Below are positions 44,536-56,654 of a stretch of DNA of 64,000 nt, piece by piece; within the stretch, counting starts at the first letter, position 1, and every line of letters starts with the position of its first letter. The DNA comes from Tsukamurella spumae (GTDB lineage Bacteria; Actinomycetota; Actinomycetes; Mycobacteriales; Mycobacteriaceae): positions 1 through 64,000 of the forward strand of contig NZ_JAAXOQ010000011.1 of NCBI RefSeq assembly GCF_012396015.1. The letters are read 5' to 3'. The position numbers were made by a program, and so were the translations under genes. The notes beneath the pieces are model-generated. The model made no database searches. It was given only the letters and a program-made list of their open reading frames with translations, and was not told where the DNA came from.

Positions 44536-45054
44536 ATGATCGAGATGACCGTCGCGGGCATCCGGATGGACCCGCCGCAGAACGATCCGGTGCTGCTTCT
44601 GCGTGAGGTCTCCGGCCCCCGGTACCTGCCCATCTGGATCGGGCAGGGTGAGGCCACGGCGATCGCGATCAAGCTGCAGGGTGTCGAGCCGCGGCGCCCG
44701 CTGACGCACGATCTGATCGTCGACCTGCTCGAGACCCTGGGCCGCTCCGTCACCGAGGTGCGCATCACGGGCCTGCAGGAGGGCACGTTCTTCGCGGATC
44801 TGGTGCTCGACGGTGACCAGACCGTTTCCGCCCGCCCGTCGGACTCCGTCGCGATGGCGGTCCGCCTCGAGGTGCCGATCTTCGCCGAGGAGGAGGTGCT
44901 CGCCGAGGCCGGGCTGCTCCTGCCCGACGAGGAGACCGATTCGGAGACAGGCGAATCCGCGGAGGAGGCGCCCGCCGACGAGGAGGTCGAGGCGTTCAAG
45001 GAGTTCCTCGATTCGATCTCCGCCGACGACTTCAAGGCACCGGGGGAGTCCTGA
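44536..45054 (+). CDS. Bifunctional nuclease family protein (DUF151)
   Basis: 172 aa. MIEMTVAGIRMDPPQNDPVLLLREVSGPRYLPIWIGQGEATAIAIKLQGVEPRRPLTHDL is the canonical DUF151 pattern (Rv1829 type), and RPSDSVAMAVRLEVPIF closes the domain. The acidic C-terminal 40 residues are variable. Plant and Thermotoga relatives have RNase/DNase activity; the bacterial role is unresolved. Lies between two MerR genes. Confidence 0.9.
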   Translation: MIEMTVAGIRMDPPQNDPVLLLREVSGPRYLPIWIGQGEATAIAIKLQGVEPRRPLTHDLIVDLLETLGRSVTEVRITGLQEGTFFADLVLDGDQTVSARPSDSVAMAVRLEVPIFAEEEVLAEAGLLLPDEETDSETGESAEEAPADEEVEAFKEFLDSISADDFKAPGES

Positions 45055-45080
45055 CCGGTTTGGTCACGATTCGATCTCGA

Positions 45081-45099
45081 CCTCAACTTCAACTTGAGG
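45081..45099. promoter_or_regulatory. MerR-type operator
   Basis: CCTCAACTTCAACTTGAGG is a near palindrome (CCTCAA/TTGAGG). It closely resembles the SoxR box CCTCAAGTTAACTTGAGG with one extra central base. It is 149 bases before the second MerR gene and 27 bases after the nuclease stop. Autoregulation by this MerR protein or by FtsR is the likely explanation. Confidence 0.6.
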
Positions 45100-45247
45100 G
45101 TGTCGGTGTGTCGCGTTGATTCGGCGCCCTTCGCGCCATAGCGTTCACGCCGAACACCGCGAATGGCACCGAGGGAATTACACCGACGGCCTCCACGCGG
45201 CAGGCGTACTCTCAGGAGTGCGCACGGACCTCACGAGGGAGACGGCA

Positions 45248-45862
45248 GTGACCGATCAGGACGGCACGGGGCAGAACGCGCCGCAGGCGGATTCCGCCGT
45301 GGGCACCCAGGGCTCGCTGGACGACATCGCGCCCGGCCTGTTCCCGAACGACACGATCCCCGATGAGCTGCTCGGCTACCGCGGCCCCAGTGCCTGCCAG
45401 ATCGCCGGCATCACCTACCGCCAGCTCGACTACTGGGCCCGCACGTCGCTGGTCGTGCCGTCCATCCGCAGCGCGGGCGGCTCGGGCACGCAGCGGCTGT
45501 ACTCCTTCAAGGACGTCCTGGTCCTCAAGATCGTCAAGCGCCTCCTCGACACCGGTATCTCCCTGCAGAACATCCGCGTCGCCGTCGATCACCTCCGCCA
45601 GCGCGGCGTGGAGGACCTGGCCCGGATCACCCTCTTCTCCGACGGCACCACCGTCTACGAGTGCACGAGCGCCGAGGAGGTCGTGGATCTGCTGCAGCAC
45701 GGCCAGGGCGTGTTCGGCATCGCCGTCTCCGGCGCGATGCGCGAGCTGACCGGCACCATCGCCGACTTCCCCGGCGAGCGTGCCGACGGCGTGGCCGCCG
45801 AAGCCGCCCCCGAGGACGAGCTGGCCTCCCGTCGCCGCAACCGCGCCCGCGCCACCGGGTAG
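45248..45862 (+). CDS. MerR-family regulator (Rv1830-type)
   Basis: 204 aa from GTG 45248, chosen because GAGGGAG lies 6 bases upstream; GTG 45218 would add 10 residues but has no proper site. A disordered N-terminus is followed by the HTH (GYRGPSACQIAGITYRQLDYWARTSLVVPSIRSAGGSGTQRLYSFKDVLVLKIVKRLLDTGISLQNI). A C-terminal domain with ITLFSDGTTVYECTSAEEVVDLLQHGQGVFGIAV follows. The mycobacterial orthologue is a conserved MerR regulator linked to division and metabolism. It precedes the glycine riboswitch and gcvP. Confidence 0.88.
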   Translation: MTDQDGTGQNAPQADSAVGTQGSLDDIAPGLFPNDTIPDELLGYRGPSACQIAGITYRQLDYWARTSLVVPSIRSAGGSGTQRLYSFKDVLVLKIVKRLLDTGISLQNIRVAVDHLRQRGVEDLARITLFSDGTTVYECTSAEEVVDLLQHGQGVFGIAVSGAMRELTGTIADFPGERADGVAAEAAPEDELASRRRNRARATG

Positions 45863-45912
45863 GGCGCCGCTCTCGTCCGACCTCACCGTACGGACGTTCT
45901 GTTGAAATGCGT

Positions 45913-45918
45913 TAGAAT
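45913..45918 (+). promoter_or_regulatory. -10 element for the riboswitch-gcvP transcript
   Basis: TAGAAT within TGCGTTAGAAT lies 18 bases before the P1 stem of the glycine riboswitch, the correct place for a promoter. No consensus -35 hexamer 17 bases upstream. Confidence 0.5.
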
Positions 45919-45935
45919 CGCCGTGCGCCGCAACA

Positions 45936-46075
45936 CCGCGTGGGAGAGCCCAGCGGGCACCGTCGAGCACGGGCCCAACGGGCGCCGAAGGAGCAGCACC
46001 TCTCCGTCAATCTCTCAGGCACCAGGACCACGCGGGTTGGGCGCCTCTGGAGCCGCCGGCGACTGAGGGAGAGGG
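45936..46075 (+). ncRNA. Glycine riboswitch (one full aptamer, second domain reduced)
   Basis: P1 is formed by 45936-45943 with 46028-46035. The conserved cores GGGAGAG, GCGCCGAAGGAGCA and CTCTCAGGCACCAGGACC are all present in order. After a short linker, CTCTGGAGCC...GAGGGAGAGG (46045-46074) resembles a shortened second domain rather than a full aptamer, as in singlet glycine riboswitches with a ghost helix. It sits directly before gcvP and should activate glycine breakdown when glycine is high. Confidence 0.92.
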
Positions 46076-46097
46076 CACACCGCCCCGGAGGTCCCCA

Positions 46098-48929
<2,832 letters not shown>

Positions 48930-48988
48930 GGCCCTCTTCCTCGCACGGTATTCGATCGACCAACCGGTATCGATGAACCGGGGCCGCC

Positions 48989-49035
48989 GAGTGCGGTCGG
49001 TTTCCCACGGATTCCGGGGGAAACCGACCGCACTC
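48989..49035. terminator. Bidirectional terminator between gcvP and the antitoxin-like gene
   Basis: 48989-49006 and 49018-49035 form a perfect 18-bp stem with an 11-base loop. It lies between convergent genes. No T-tract is needed for this class of long stem in actinobacteria. Confidence 0.88.
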
Positions 49036-49046
49036 ACGCGCTGGAG

Positions 49047-49259
49047 TCAGCCCTGCGGCGGCGTACCGGGCGCGGGCTCGTCGCCGGCGGGCGGCGTGTT
49101 GCCACCGGTGACGTCCTTGATCTTGTTGGTGGCCATGTCGATCTGGGCATCGTGGCCGGCGAACTTGCTCTTCGCCGCGGTGCCCGCCTTGTCGATCACC
49201 GTGTTGACCTGGTCGGGGTTCTTGCCGAGAAGTTCCTTGATCTTGTCGAGAAGCGCCAT
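49047..49259 (-). CDS. Antitoxin-like small protein (MT0933/Rv0909 family)
   Basis: 70 aa, beginning MALLDKIKELLGKNPDQVNTVIDKAGTAAKSKFAGHDAQIDMATNKIKD, typical of the Rv0909-like antitoxin family. A Pro/Gly-rich tail follows. The usual neighbouring SRPBCC-type toxin gene is absent on both sides, so it is an orphan here. Many such orphans exist and their function is uncertain. Confidence 0.75.
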   Translation of the reverse strand: MALLDKIKELLGKNPDQVNTVIDKAGTAAKSKFAGHDAQIDMATNKIKDVTGGNTPPAGDEPAPGTPPQG

Positions 49260-49402
49260 GATGCAACCTTCCGTTGGATTCTTCCGCGGACCGTCTTCGC
49301 CGCCTGCTTCACCGCGACGCCTGCGTCTGTGTCCTCGATAACCGTAGCGACTTCGGCCGGACCGTGCAGTGGTGGCGCGGTGAATCGACTACCGTCGTCG
49401 CG

Positions 49403-49513
49403 TCACCCGACCATCGAGTCCGCGCCCACGACGACCACGATCGCGGCGGGGGTGCGACTGTCGAAGCGCGGATCGTCGGTCTCGAGGACGAAGCCGATCG
49501 CTCGGGGCGCGCC
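49403..49513 (-). pseudogene. Possible remnant of a VWA (MIDAS) domain downstream of the SBP gene
   Basis: Directly after the stop of the substrate-binding gene, 36 codons in a shifted frame (ending at TGA 49405-49403) have strongly GC-biased third positions. They read GAPRAIGFVLETDDPRF...AAIVVVVGADSMVG. The last segment resembles the first strand and MIDAS motif of VWA domains (VVVDxSxSM). No start codon precedes it. Family members commonly carry a VWA domain at exactly this point. Interpretation is tentative. Confidence 0.35.
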
Positions 49514-49514
49514 C

Positions 49515-50618
49515 TTACCGGCGGTTCAGGGCGTCGGCGAGCGCGATCGTCGCGGCGTTCGACGGGGAGGCCAGCGGTTCGACGGTGCCGAACTCGACCG
49601 AAGCGGTCTTCTCCGGGGTGGGCTGTCCTGACACCCGGAAACCGGCCTCCGCCAGCGGCTTCGCGTGATCGCCCGCGGTGAGATAGGCGACGAAGTCGGC
49701 GGCTGCGCGGTCGTGCGCATCGGTGGTGTCGTCGCGGTCGAGAACGGCGGCCGGGTAGGTGGCCGATGCCGTCGGGCCGGCGGGGTACACGGCCACCGGC
49801 ATCGCGTCGCTCCGGCCGCGGGCGAAGGCGGCGAGCTGCTGCTCCGTGACGGGCACGGCGCGGATGGCGTCGCCGGGCTTGGTCAGCGCCTCGAGCGCGG
49901 CGACCGCGCCGGTGGACTTCGGGGCGTCCGCCGCCCACCGCGACAGCGACCCGGCCACCACCGGGCTCTTGGCGGCATCGTCGGACAGCGCAGCGCCGCC
50001 CGTGCGGGCGACCGCCGCCGCCACGGACTGCGCCGCGAGATAGGTGCCGTCCGAATCGGCCTGCGTGGGCAGCGCGACCCGTAGGTCGCGCTGCTTGCCG
50101 GGCAGGTCGAGCCAGCGAATGTCGGCGAAGGCCGGGCGTGCCGAGCCCCGCACCGCCAGCACCACCGGAGACGAGGCGATCGAGGTCGGCTGCCCGGACA
50201 CCTCCGCGGGCTTCGCCGCCGCCAGGCGTGCCGTCCAGACCGTGCTCTCCGGTATCCACAGCGACGGTGCCGCGCCCAGCTTCGGGTCCCAGGTGCCCGA
50301 CAGTGCTGCGAGGGCGACCGGCGAGTCTATGCCCCCCACGTCGATCTTCGCGCAGTAGTCCGCCGACACGGTCCCGGAGGAGTTGAAGGCGTCCGCCACG
50401 CGGCGCAGGGATTCGACCAGTGCGGGCGCGGCAGCGACGTGCACCGCGAGATCGCCGCGCACGCAGGTGGACGCGGCGTTGCGGCCCTCCTGCTCCGAAC
50501 GCCCGGACAGCCAGACCATGGCCCCGGCGACCGCGGCCACGACGACGACCGCGACGACCGCGGCGATCAACCAGCGCGCGATGCCGCGGGAGCCTGCTCC
50601 AGAACGATGTGATCCCAT
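49515..50618 (-). CDS. Extracellular substrate-binding-domain protein lacking its VWA partner
   Basis: 367 aa from ATG 50618 (TTG 50627 possible). Membrane anchor WLIAAVVAVVVVAAVAGAMVWL near residues 16-37, then a periplasmic-binding-like domain (LAVHVAAAPALVESLRRVADAFNSSG, CAKIDVGG, WIPESTVW). In many actinobacteria this architecture continues into a C-terminal VWA domain. Here the protein ends at DALNRR, the usual junction, and a possible VWA remnant follows in another frame. It starts 10 bases after the spermidine-synthase-like gene. Ligand unknown. Confidence 0.75.
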   Translation of the reverse strand: MGSHRSGAGSRGIARWLIAAVVAVVVVAAVAGAMVWLSGRSEQEGRNAASTCVRGDLAVHVAAAPALVESLRRVADAFNSSGTVSADYCAKIDVGGIDSPVALAALSGTWDPKLGAAPSLWIPESTVWTARLAAAKPAEVSGQPTSIASSPVVLAVRGSARPAFADIRWLDLPGKQRDLRVALPTQADSDGTYLAAQSVAAAVARTGGAALSDDAAKSPVVAGSLSRWAADAPKSTGAVAALEALTKPGDAIRAVPVTEQQLAAFARGRSDAMPVAVYPAGPTASATYPAAVLDRDDTTDAHDRAAADFVAYLTAGDHAKPLAEAGFRVSGQPTPEKTASVEFGTVEPLASPSNAATIALADALNRR

Positions 50619-50628
50619 CGAGAGCAAC

Positions 50629-51420
50629 CTACCCGAAGACGCCGCGCGGCGGCATCGGGGACTCCTGCGCGTTCGCGCTGGTGAAGGGCTTCGCGCCGCC
50701 CATGAACCGGGCCACCTCGTCGTCCATCAGCAGGGTTCCTGGGAAGGGATCACCGGCGAGCCTGCGGCGCAAGCCGTCGGGCACGGTGCCGGCCACCACG
50801 ACCAGGTTCCCGAACCGGCGCCCCTTGAGCACGCCCGGCTCGGCCGCGATCGCGACCTCGCCGAACACCGCCGCCACCGTCGCCGCGACGGACCGGGCGA
50901 ACGGGAGGGGCGGACCGTCGGCGATGTTGATCGCGACGGTGCCGCCGGGCGCGAGCAGGGGAGTCAGGGACGCGAAGAACTCCGTGGTCGTCAGTGCTGC
51001 CGGGGTGCGAGCACCGGCGAAGACGTCCAGGACCAGGAGGTCGACGGTGCCGAGCATGCCCGGCGGCAGGACCGTGGCGGCGAGTGCGGCGTCGGCGCAG
51101 CGGATCTTGATCTGCTCGCGTTTGGGCAGAGGCGCCGCGGCCCGGACCGCATCGATGAGCGCGCGGTCGATCTCGAGAACCTGCTGCCGTGAGCCCGGCC
51201 GGGTCGCGGCGATGTAGCGGGGCAGCGTGAAACCGCCGCCGCCCAGGTGCACGGCGGTGATCGGCGCGCCGGCCGGCCGCACCAGGTCGGCGACGTGCCC
51301 GATCCTCCGGACGTACTCGAAGACCAGGTTCGTCGGGTCGACGGTGTCGATGTAACTCTGCGGCGTCCCGTCGACGAGGACGATGACGGCGCCGGGCCGG
51401 TCGCGATCGATCTCGATCAC
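50629..51420 (-). CDS. Spermidine-synthase-like SAM-dependent protein
   Basis: 263 aa from GTG 51420. Contains LVFEYVRRIGHVADLV, then ITAVHLGGGGFTLPRYIAATRPGSRQQVLEID, the SAM/dcSAM-binding loop, and LLVLDVFAGARTPAALTTTEFF. This resembles spermidine synthase without the N-terminal strand domain. Such proteins in actinobacteria are often annotated as spermidine synthase, but substrate specificity is unverified. Start is weakly supported (no SD). It lies 38 bases after the glcB stop. Confidence 0.78.
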   Translation of the reverse strand: MIEIDRDRPGAVIVLVDGTPQSYIDTVDPTNLVFEYVRRIGHVADLVRPAGAPITAVHLGGGGFTLPRYIAATRPGSRQQVLEIDRALIDAVRAAAPLPKREQIKIRCADAALAATVLPPGMLGTVDLLVLDVFAGARTPAALTTTEFFASLTPLLAPGGTVAINIADGPPLPFARSVAATVAAVFGEVAIAAEPGVLKGRRFGNLVVVAGTVPDGLRRRLAGDPFPGTLLMDDEVARFMGGAKPFTSANAQESPMPPRGVFG

Positions 51421-51458
51421 GCCCGGCCCGGCGTCGGAGGTTCCAGCGGTGTCGGGGC

Positions 51459-53621
51459 TCAGCTGTTCGCGGCCTTGAACTCGCGACGGCGCGCGTGCAG
51501 GATCGGCTCGGTGTAGCCGTTCGGCTGCGTGCCGCCCAGCAGCACCAGGTCCTTCGCCGCCTGGAAGGCGATGTTGGTGTCGAAGTCGGGCGCCAGCGGG
51601 CGATAGGTCGGGTCGCCCGCGTTCTGCTTGTCGACGACCGGCGCCATGCGCTTGAACGCCTCGACGACCTCGTCCTCGGTGACCACGCCGTGGCGCACCC
51701 AGTTCGCGAGCAGCTGCGAGGAGATGCGCAGCGTGGCGCGGTCCTCCATCAGCGCGACATCGTGGATGTCGGGGACCTTCGAGCAGCCGACGCCCGCGTC
51801 GATCCAGCGGACGACGTAGCCGAGGATCGACTGCGCGCTCTCGTCGAGCTCCTCGCGCTTCTCCTCGTCCGACCAGTTCGCGTTCTTCGCGAGCGGGATG
51901 GAGAGGATGTCGTCGACCGACGCCGGATCGCGCTTGGCGATCTCGTTCTGCACCTCGAACACGTCCACCAGATGGTAGTGCAGGGCGTGCAGGGTGGCGG
52001 CGGTGGGCGAGGGCACCCACGCGGTGGTGGCGCCGGCCTTCGGCTGCGCGATCTTCTGCTCGAGCATCGCGGCCATCAGGTCGGGCATGGCCCACATGCC
52101 CTTGCCGACCTGCGCCTTGTGCTGCAGGCCAGCGTGCAGGCCGATGTCGACATTGCTGTCCTCGTACGCCGGGTACCAGGTCTGCGCCTTGAGCTGACCC
52201 TTGCGGACGAACGGGCCGGCGACCATCGACGTGTGGATCTCGTCGCCGGTGCGGTCCAGGAAGCCGGTGTTGATGAACACCACGCGGTCGTTGGCGGCGG
52301 CGATCGCGGCCTTGAGGTTCACCGAGGTCCGGCGCTCCTCGTCCATGATGCCCACCTTGAGGGTGAGCGCGGGCAGGCCCAGGATCTGCTCGACACGCGC
52401 GAAGATCTCCGCGGCGAAGGCGACCTCCTCCGGGCCGTGCATCTTCGGCTTGACGATGTACACCGAGCCGGTGCGGGAGTTGCGGATCTCGCCGGACAGG
52501 CCGTGGATCGCGATGAGCGAGGTGACGATGCCGTCGAGGATGCCCTCGCCGATCTCCTGGCCGTCCAGCAGGATCGCGTCCGTGGTCATGAGGTGGCCCA
52601 CGTTGCGGACGAACAGCAGCGAGCGGCCGTGCAGCACCAGCTCCGAGCCGTCGGCGGCGGTGTACTTGCGGTCCGGGTTCAGCGTGCGGGTGAAGGTCTT
52701 GCCGCCCTTGGTGACCTCCTCGGCCAGGTCACCCTTGTTCAGGCCCAGCCAGTTGCGGTACCCGACGACCTTGTCGTCCGCGTCGACGGCCGCGACCGAG
52801 TCCTCGAAGTCCATGATCGTGGTCACCGCGGACTCGACGAGGACGTCCTTGATGCCGGCCGGATCGGTCTGCCCGATCGGCGACGACGCGTCGATCTGGA
52901 TCTCGAGGTGCAGGCCGTTGTGGCGCAGCAGCACGCCCGACGGTGCGCCCGCCTCGCCGGTGTAGCCGGCGAACACCGTCGGGTCCGCGAGCGCGAGGTC
53001 GCCGCCGTTGAGGACCAGCGCACCGTCGGCGATCGCGAGCGAGGAGACCGCGGTCCAGGAGCCCGACTCGAGCGGCACGGCCTGGTCGAGGAAGTTCTTG
53101 GCGAAGGCGATGACCTTGTCGCCGCGGACCTTGTTGTAGCCCTTCGTCTTCTCCGCGCCGTCGGCCTCGGAGATGGCGTCGGTGCCGTAGAGGGCGTCGT
53201 ACAGCGAGCCCCAGCGGGCGTTCGCGGCGTTGATCGCGAAGCGCGCGTTGAGGATCGGGACCACCAGCTGGGGGCCGGCGGTGGAGGTGATCTCGGTGTC
53301 CACGTTCGCCGTGGTGATCTCGCGGTCCTCGGGGACCGGGACGAGGTAGCCGATGTCGGCGAGGAACTGCTTGTACGCGGGGAAGTCGGTGATCTCGCCG
53401 GGAGCGGCGGCGTGGTAGGCGTCGATCTTCGCCTGCAGCTCGTCGCGCGTGGCGAGCAGCGCCCGGTTCTTCGGGACCAGGTCGCCGATCAGCTGCGCGG
53501 CACCGGTCCAGAACGCGTCCTGGTCTACGCCCGTGCCCGGAAGGGCCTCATTGTTGATGAAGTCGTAGAGGACCGTCGCGACTTCGAGGCCGGCGACGGA
53601 CGTGCGGGCGGTATCGGCCAT
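51459..53621 (-). CDS. glcB: Malate synthase G
   Basis: 720 aa from ATG 53621, preceded by GAGGGG. Condenses glyoxylate and acetyl-CoA to malate. Conserved features include [17 protein letters not shown] at the N-terminus, [25 protein letters not shown], GTDxI-type active-site region and the C-terminal [24 protein letters not shown]. Length matches the single-chain G isoform. Located 43 bases after the ABC exporter gene; co-transcription is possible, but glcB is the conserved core gene (Rv1837c). Confidence 0.97.
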   Translation of the reverse strand: MADTARTSVAGLEVATVLYDFINNEALPGTGVDQDAFWTGAAQLIGDLVPKNRALLATRDELQAKIDAYHAAAPGEITDFPAYKQFLADIGYLVPVPEDREITTANVDTEITSTAGPQLVVPILNARFAINAANARWGSLYDALYGTDAISEADGAEKTKGYNKVRGDKVIAFAKNFLDQAVPLESGSWTAVSSLAIADGALVLNGGDLALADPTVFAGYTGEAGAPSGVLLRHNGLHLEIQIDASSPIGQTDPAGIKDVLVESAVTTIMDFEDSVAAVDADDKVVGYRNWLGLNKGDLAEEVTKGGKTFTRTLNPDRKYTAADGSELVLHGRSLLFVRNVGHLMTTDAILLDGQEIGEGILDGIVTSLIAIHGLSGEIRNSRTGSVYIVKPKMHGPEEVAFAAEIFARVEQILGLPALTLKVGIMDEERRTSVNLKAAIAAANDRVVFINTGFLDRTGDEIHTSMVAGPFVRKGQLKAQTWYPAYEDSNVDIGLHAGLQHKAQVGKGMWAMPDLMAAMLEQKIAQPKAGATTAWVPSPTAATLHALHYHLVDVFEVQNEIAKRDPASVDDILSIPLAKNANWSDEEKREELDESAQSILGYVVRWIDAGVGCSKVPDIHDVALMEDRATLRISSQLLANWVRHGVVTEDEVVEAFKRMAPVVDKQNAGDPTYRPLAPDFDTNIAFQAAKDLVLLGGTQPNGYTEPILHARRREFKAANS

Positions 53622-53664
53622 GGCTATCAAACCCCTCAAATGGCAGTCGTAAGCAGTACGCGCA

Positions 53665-55422
53665 TCATGTTACTCCGCGCAGTATCCCCGTCGGCGACGG
53701 CGTGACCACCTGACCGTAGTCGAGTTTCACGAGCTGATCGGCGCGATCGAAGTACCGGTCGTCGTGGGTGATGACCACCACCGTCTTCCCGCGCTGCCGC
53801 AGGTCGGGGACGATGCGGTCGTAGAAGACCGCACGGAACCGGGGGTCCTGGTCGGCCGCCCATTCGTCGAACAGGTAGACGGGCCGGTCCTCCAGCAGCG
53901 CGGTGAGCAGAGCGAGCCGCTTGCGCTGCCCCGTCGACAGGGCGAGCGTCGAGAGCTTCCCGTCCTGCACCGTGACCGCGTGGGCCAGCTCCAGGTCGTG
54001 CAGGAGGCAGCGGACGCGGTCGTCGAGGTCGTCCGCGGCGAGGCCCAGGTAGTCGTCGAACAGATGGAAGTCGGAGAAGACCGCGGTGGTGTGCTGCCGG
54101 AACCACTCGGTGTTGTGCGGACCGACCACTTCACCACCGATCCGGATCTCGCCGATCCGCGGCGCGTAGAGCCCCGACAGCAACTTGGCGAGCGTCGACT
54201 TGCCGCTGCCGTTGCCGCCGACGACGAAGGTCACCTGGCCGGGACGCAGCGTCAGGTCGATGGGGCCGAGCCGGAAGCCGTGCGGCGCGCCGGGCGCTCC
54301 TGGCGGCGGCGGCATACCGGGGCCGGGGTGCGGCGGCGGACCACCGGGGCCACCGGGGCCACCGGGGCCGCCGTGCGGCGGGTGCTGGCCGGGTCCGTGC
54401 TGCGGGGGCTCGGGCAGGTACTCGTATCCCACGCCGCGCAGTTCGACGCTGCCCTCGGCCAGGGGACGGCCGTCGTACGGGAGGGCCGACTCGTCGCGAG
54501 CGGTCTCCAGCGACAGGTCGAGGCCGCGGATCTTGGCCAGCGCCACATCACCGCGGAGCAGATCGGGGATGCGGTGCATGAGGCTCTGCATGGGCATCGA
54601 CAGGAAGGTCGTGACCAGCACGTAGCCGATCATCGTCTCCCGCGGCAGCTCCAGCGCCCTGGCGAGCACGAACAGGATCAGCACCATGGTGCCCAGCTGC
54701 AGCACCTGACCGAGCGCCTGGCCGCCGGCGAACCGCGTTCCGGCGGCGACGTGCTTGCCGCGCAGGTCCTCAGCGGTGCCGAGCAGCTTCCGGTCCAGGA
54801 AGTCCGTGCGGCGGCCGCGGTGCAGCTTGAGTTCCTTGATGCCGTGCGTGACCTCCTGGAACGAACCGATCAGGGCGTCGTCGAGCTCGCGGGCCCGGCG
54901 ATAGGTCTCCCGGACCCGGCGCAGCACCGTCTCCACGCACGCGATGCCGATGAGCGTGCCCGCGACGGACACCGCGAACAGCGCGCCCGACACGGTGGCC
55001 AGGTAGGTGAGCGCACCGATGATCGTCGCGAGGTCGATGCACAGCCCGGGGATACCGGACACGGCCATCGACAGAGAGCGCACGTCCTCGGTGAGCGTCG
55101 CCAGCAGGCGGTGATCGCCGAGCCGCTCGATGTGCTCGAGCGGCGCCGCGAGCACGCGCTGCGAGAGCCGCGCCCGCAGCCGGTACACGGCGGCCTGCGC
55201 CAGGTGCAGCAGGATCAGCTGCGACGCGACGCCGGCGACCACCACCACGACGGCGGTCACCACGAACTGGGTGACCGTCACCGTCGGCATCGGGCCCGGC
55301 GCGACCAGCCCGTTGATCAGCGTCAACAGGTAGGCGTTGGCCGCGCCGGCGACGAGGCCCGCGGCGACCGCCGCGGCGATCGCCGCCGGGGAGATCGAGA
55401 TGAGGAATTTCAGGAGCTTCAC
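53665..55422 (-). CDS. SyrD/PvdE-type ABC exporter with Pro/Gly-rich insertion in its ATPase domain
   Basis: 585 aa. A six-helix membrane domain (residues 1-285) is fused to an ATPase domain. Walker [11 protein letters not shown] is at 401-410, signature [12 protein letters not shown] and Walker [14 protein letters not shown]. The LSTGQRKR signature and DEWAADQDP are hallmarks of the cyclic-peptide exporter family (SyrD, PvdE, YojI). Residues 338-382 hold an insertion of His/Pro/Gly repeats between the first strand and Walker A. It starts 7 bases after the type III PKS gene, so the polyketide product is its probable cargo. Confidence 0.9.
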   Translation of the reverse strand: MKLLKFLISISPAAIAAAVAAGLVAGAANAYLLTLINGLVAPGPMPTVTVTQFVVTAVVVVVAGVASQLILLHLAQAAVYRLRARLSQRVLAAPLEHIERLGDHRLLATLTEDVRSLSMAVSGIPGLCIDLATIIGALTYLATVSGALFAVSVAGTLIGIACVETVLRRVRETYRRARELDDALIGSFQEVTHGIKELKLHRGRRTDFLDRKLLGTAEDLRGKHVAAGTRFAGGQALGQVLQLGTMVLILFVLARALELPRETMIGYVLVTTFLSMPMQSLMHRIPDLLRGDVALAKIRGLDLSLETARDESALPYDGRPLAEGSVELRGVGYEYLPEPPQHGPGQHPPHGGPGGPGGPGGPPPHPGPGMPPPPGAPGAPHGFRLGPIDLTLRPGQVTFVVGGNGSGKSTLAKLLSGLYAPRIGEIRIGGEVVGPHNTEWFRQHTTAVFSDFHLFDDYLGLAADDLDDRVRCLLHDLELAHAVTVQDGKLSTLALSTGQRKRLALLTALLEDRPVYLFDEWAADQDPRFRAVFYDRIVPDLRQRGKTVVVITHDDRYFDRADQLVKLDYGQVVTPSPTGILRGVT

Positions 55423-55429
55423 GGCGCGC

Positions 55430-56611
55430 TCATTCGCCGGTGGTCACGACGTCGAACAGGAACCCCTCCACGGTCACGCCCGGTGCGAACGAGAAGGCCA
55501 TCCCGGTCGACGGTGCGCCGTCGGCCCCGTCGGACGCGACCCGCGCGAGCAGCCGCTCCAGGACGAACAGCAGCGAGACGCTGAGCATGTTCCCGTGGCC
55601 GGCGAGCACGTCCCAGCTCAGGCGCGAGGCCTCTTCGGGCAGGCCCAGCGCGGTCGCGGCGGACTCGATGATCTTCGGGCCGCCCGGGTGGATCGCCCAG
55701 TGTGCGACGGCGTTCCGGTCGAGGCCGTTGCGCTGCAGCACCCCGTCGATCACCGGGGCGACCCCGTCGACGATGTACTGGGGGAGGGACTCCGCCAGCT
55801 CGCAGGTGATGCCGTCGGCGTTGACCCCGAGGACGATCCCGTCCTCGGCACCGTCGAGCAGGTGGCTGAAGGTGTCGCGCACGACGATGTTCCCGGCGGG
55901 CAGCGGGTGCCCGACCTCGCTCGCGCCGATCAGCGCGGCGCCGCAGCCGTCGGCGAAGAGGCTGGAGATCACCACGTCGTTGGGGTCGCCGGAGAAGACG
56001 GCGTTCACCGAGCTGAGCTCGAGGCAGATCATCAGCGACTTGCGGTCCGGGTGGGCGCGGACGTAGTCGGTGGACACGCGCAGCGCGTTCATCGCCGCGG
56101 CGCAGCCCATGAAGTTGATCACCACGCGGCTGGTACCCGGCGAGAGGCCGAGCGCGCGGATCACGGCGACATCGACGCCCGGGGCGAGGAAGCCGGTGCT
56201 GGTGACGAACACCAGCTGGCCCACGTCCGCCGGGTCGACGGTGCCCAGCGCGCGGCGGGCGGTGTCGATCGCGAGCGGCGCGGCGTGCTCGAAGAACAGG
56301 TCCATCCGCTCGCGGATCGTGTCGGGGCGCGCGCTGAACGCCGCGAACTCCTCGGTGAGCGGGTCGAGCGCGAGATGTCGCTCGGCCACCTGCGTCTTCG
56401 CGTACACCCGGCGGATGCGCTCCGCCTGCCGCGGGTCGTCGAACCGGGAGGCGACGCGGTCCGCGGACTCGGCCTGGTCGTAGACCTGTGAGGGAGAGCC
56501 CGTCGCGAGGGACTCGATCACCGCGACCGAGGTGGGCGGCGCCGGCGGGGCGCCGCGCCAGACACTGGTCCCGGGGAGTTCCGGGGCGATGCGCTGTTCC
56601 TGCGTGTTCAT
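55430..56611 (-). CDS. Type III polyketide synthase
   Basis: 393 aa. The catalytic triad is complete: Cys170 in FMGCAAAMNALR, His308 in AIHPGGPKI and Asn341 in GHGNMLSVS. Closest in pattern to the mycobacterial Pks10/11/17/18 group that makes long-chain alkylpyrones and related resorcinol-type lipids. Fatty-acyl starter is expected, fitting the desaturase upstream (43 bases) and exporter downstream (7 bases). Product unknown. Confidence 0.93.
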   Translation of the reverse strand: MNTQEQRIAPELPGTSVWRGAPPAPPTSVAVIESLATGSPSQVYDQAESADRVASRFDDPRQAERIRRVYAKTQVAERHLALDPLTEEFAAFSARPDTIRERMDLFFEHAAPLAIDTARRALGTVDPADVGQLVFVTSTGFLAPGVDVAVIRALGLSPGTSRVVINFMGCAAAMNALRVSTDYVRAHPDRKSLMICLELSSVNAVFSGDPNDVVISSLFADGCGAALIGASEVGHPLPAGNIVVRDTFSHLLDGAEDGIVLGVNADGITCELAESLPQYIVDGVAPVIDGVLQRNGLDRNAVAHWAIHPGGPKIIESAATALGLPEEASRLSWDVLAGHGNMLSVSLLFVLERLLARVASDGADGAPSTGMAFSFAPGVTVEGFLFDVVTTGE

Positions 56612-56654
56612 GGTGATCTCCTTGAGCTGGAAGATGTGGGCGGCGGGAGCCGGA

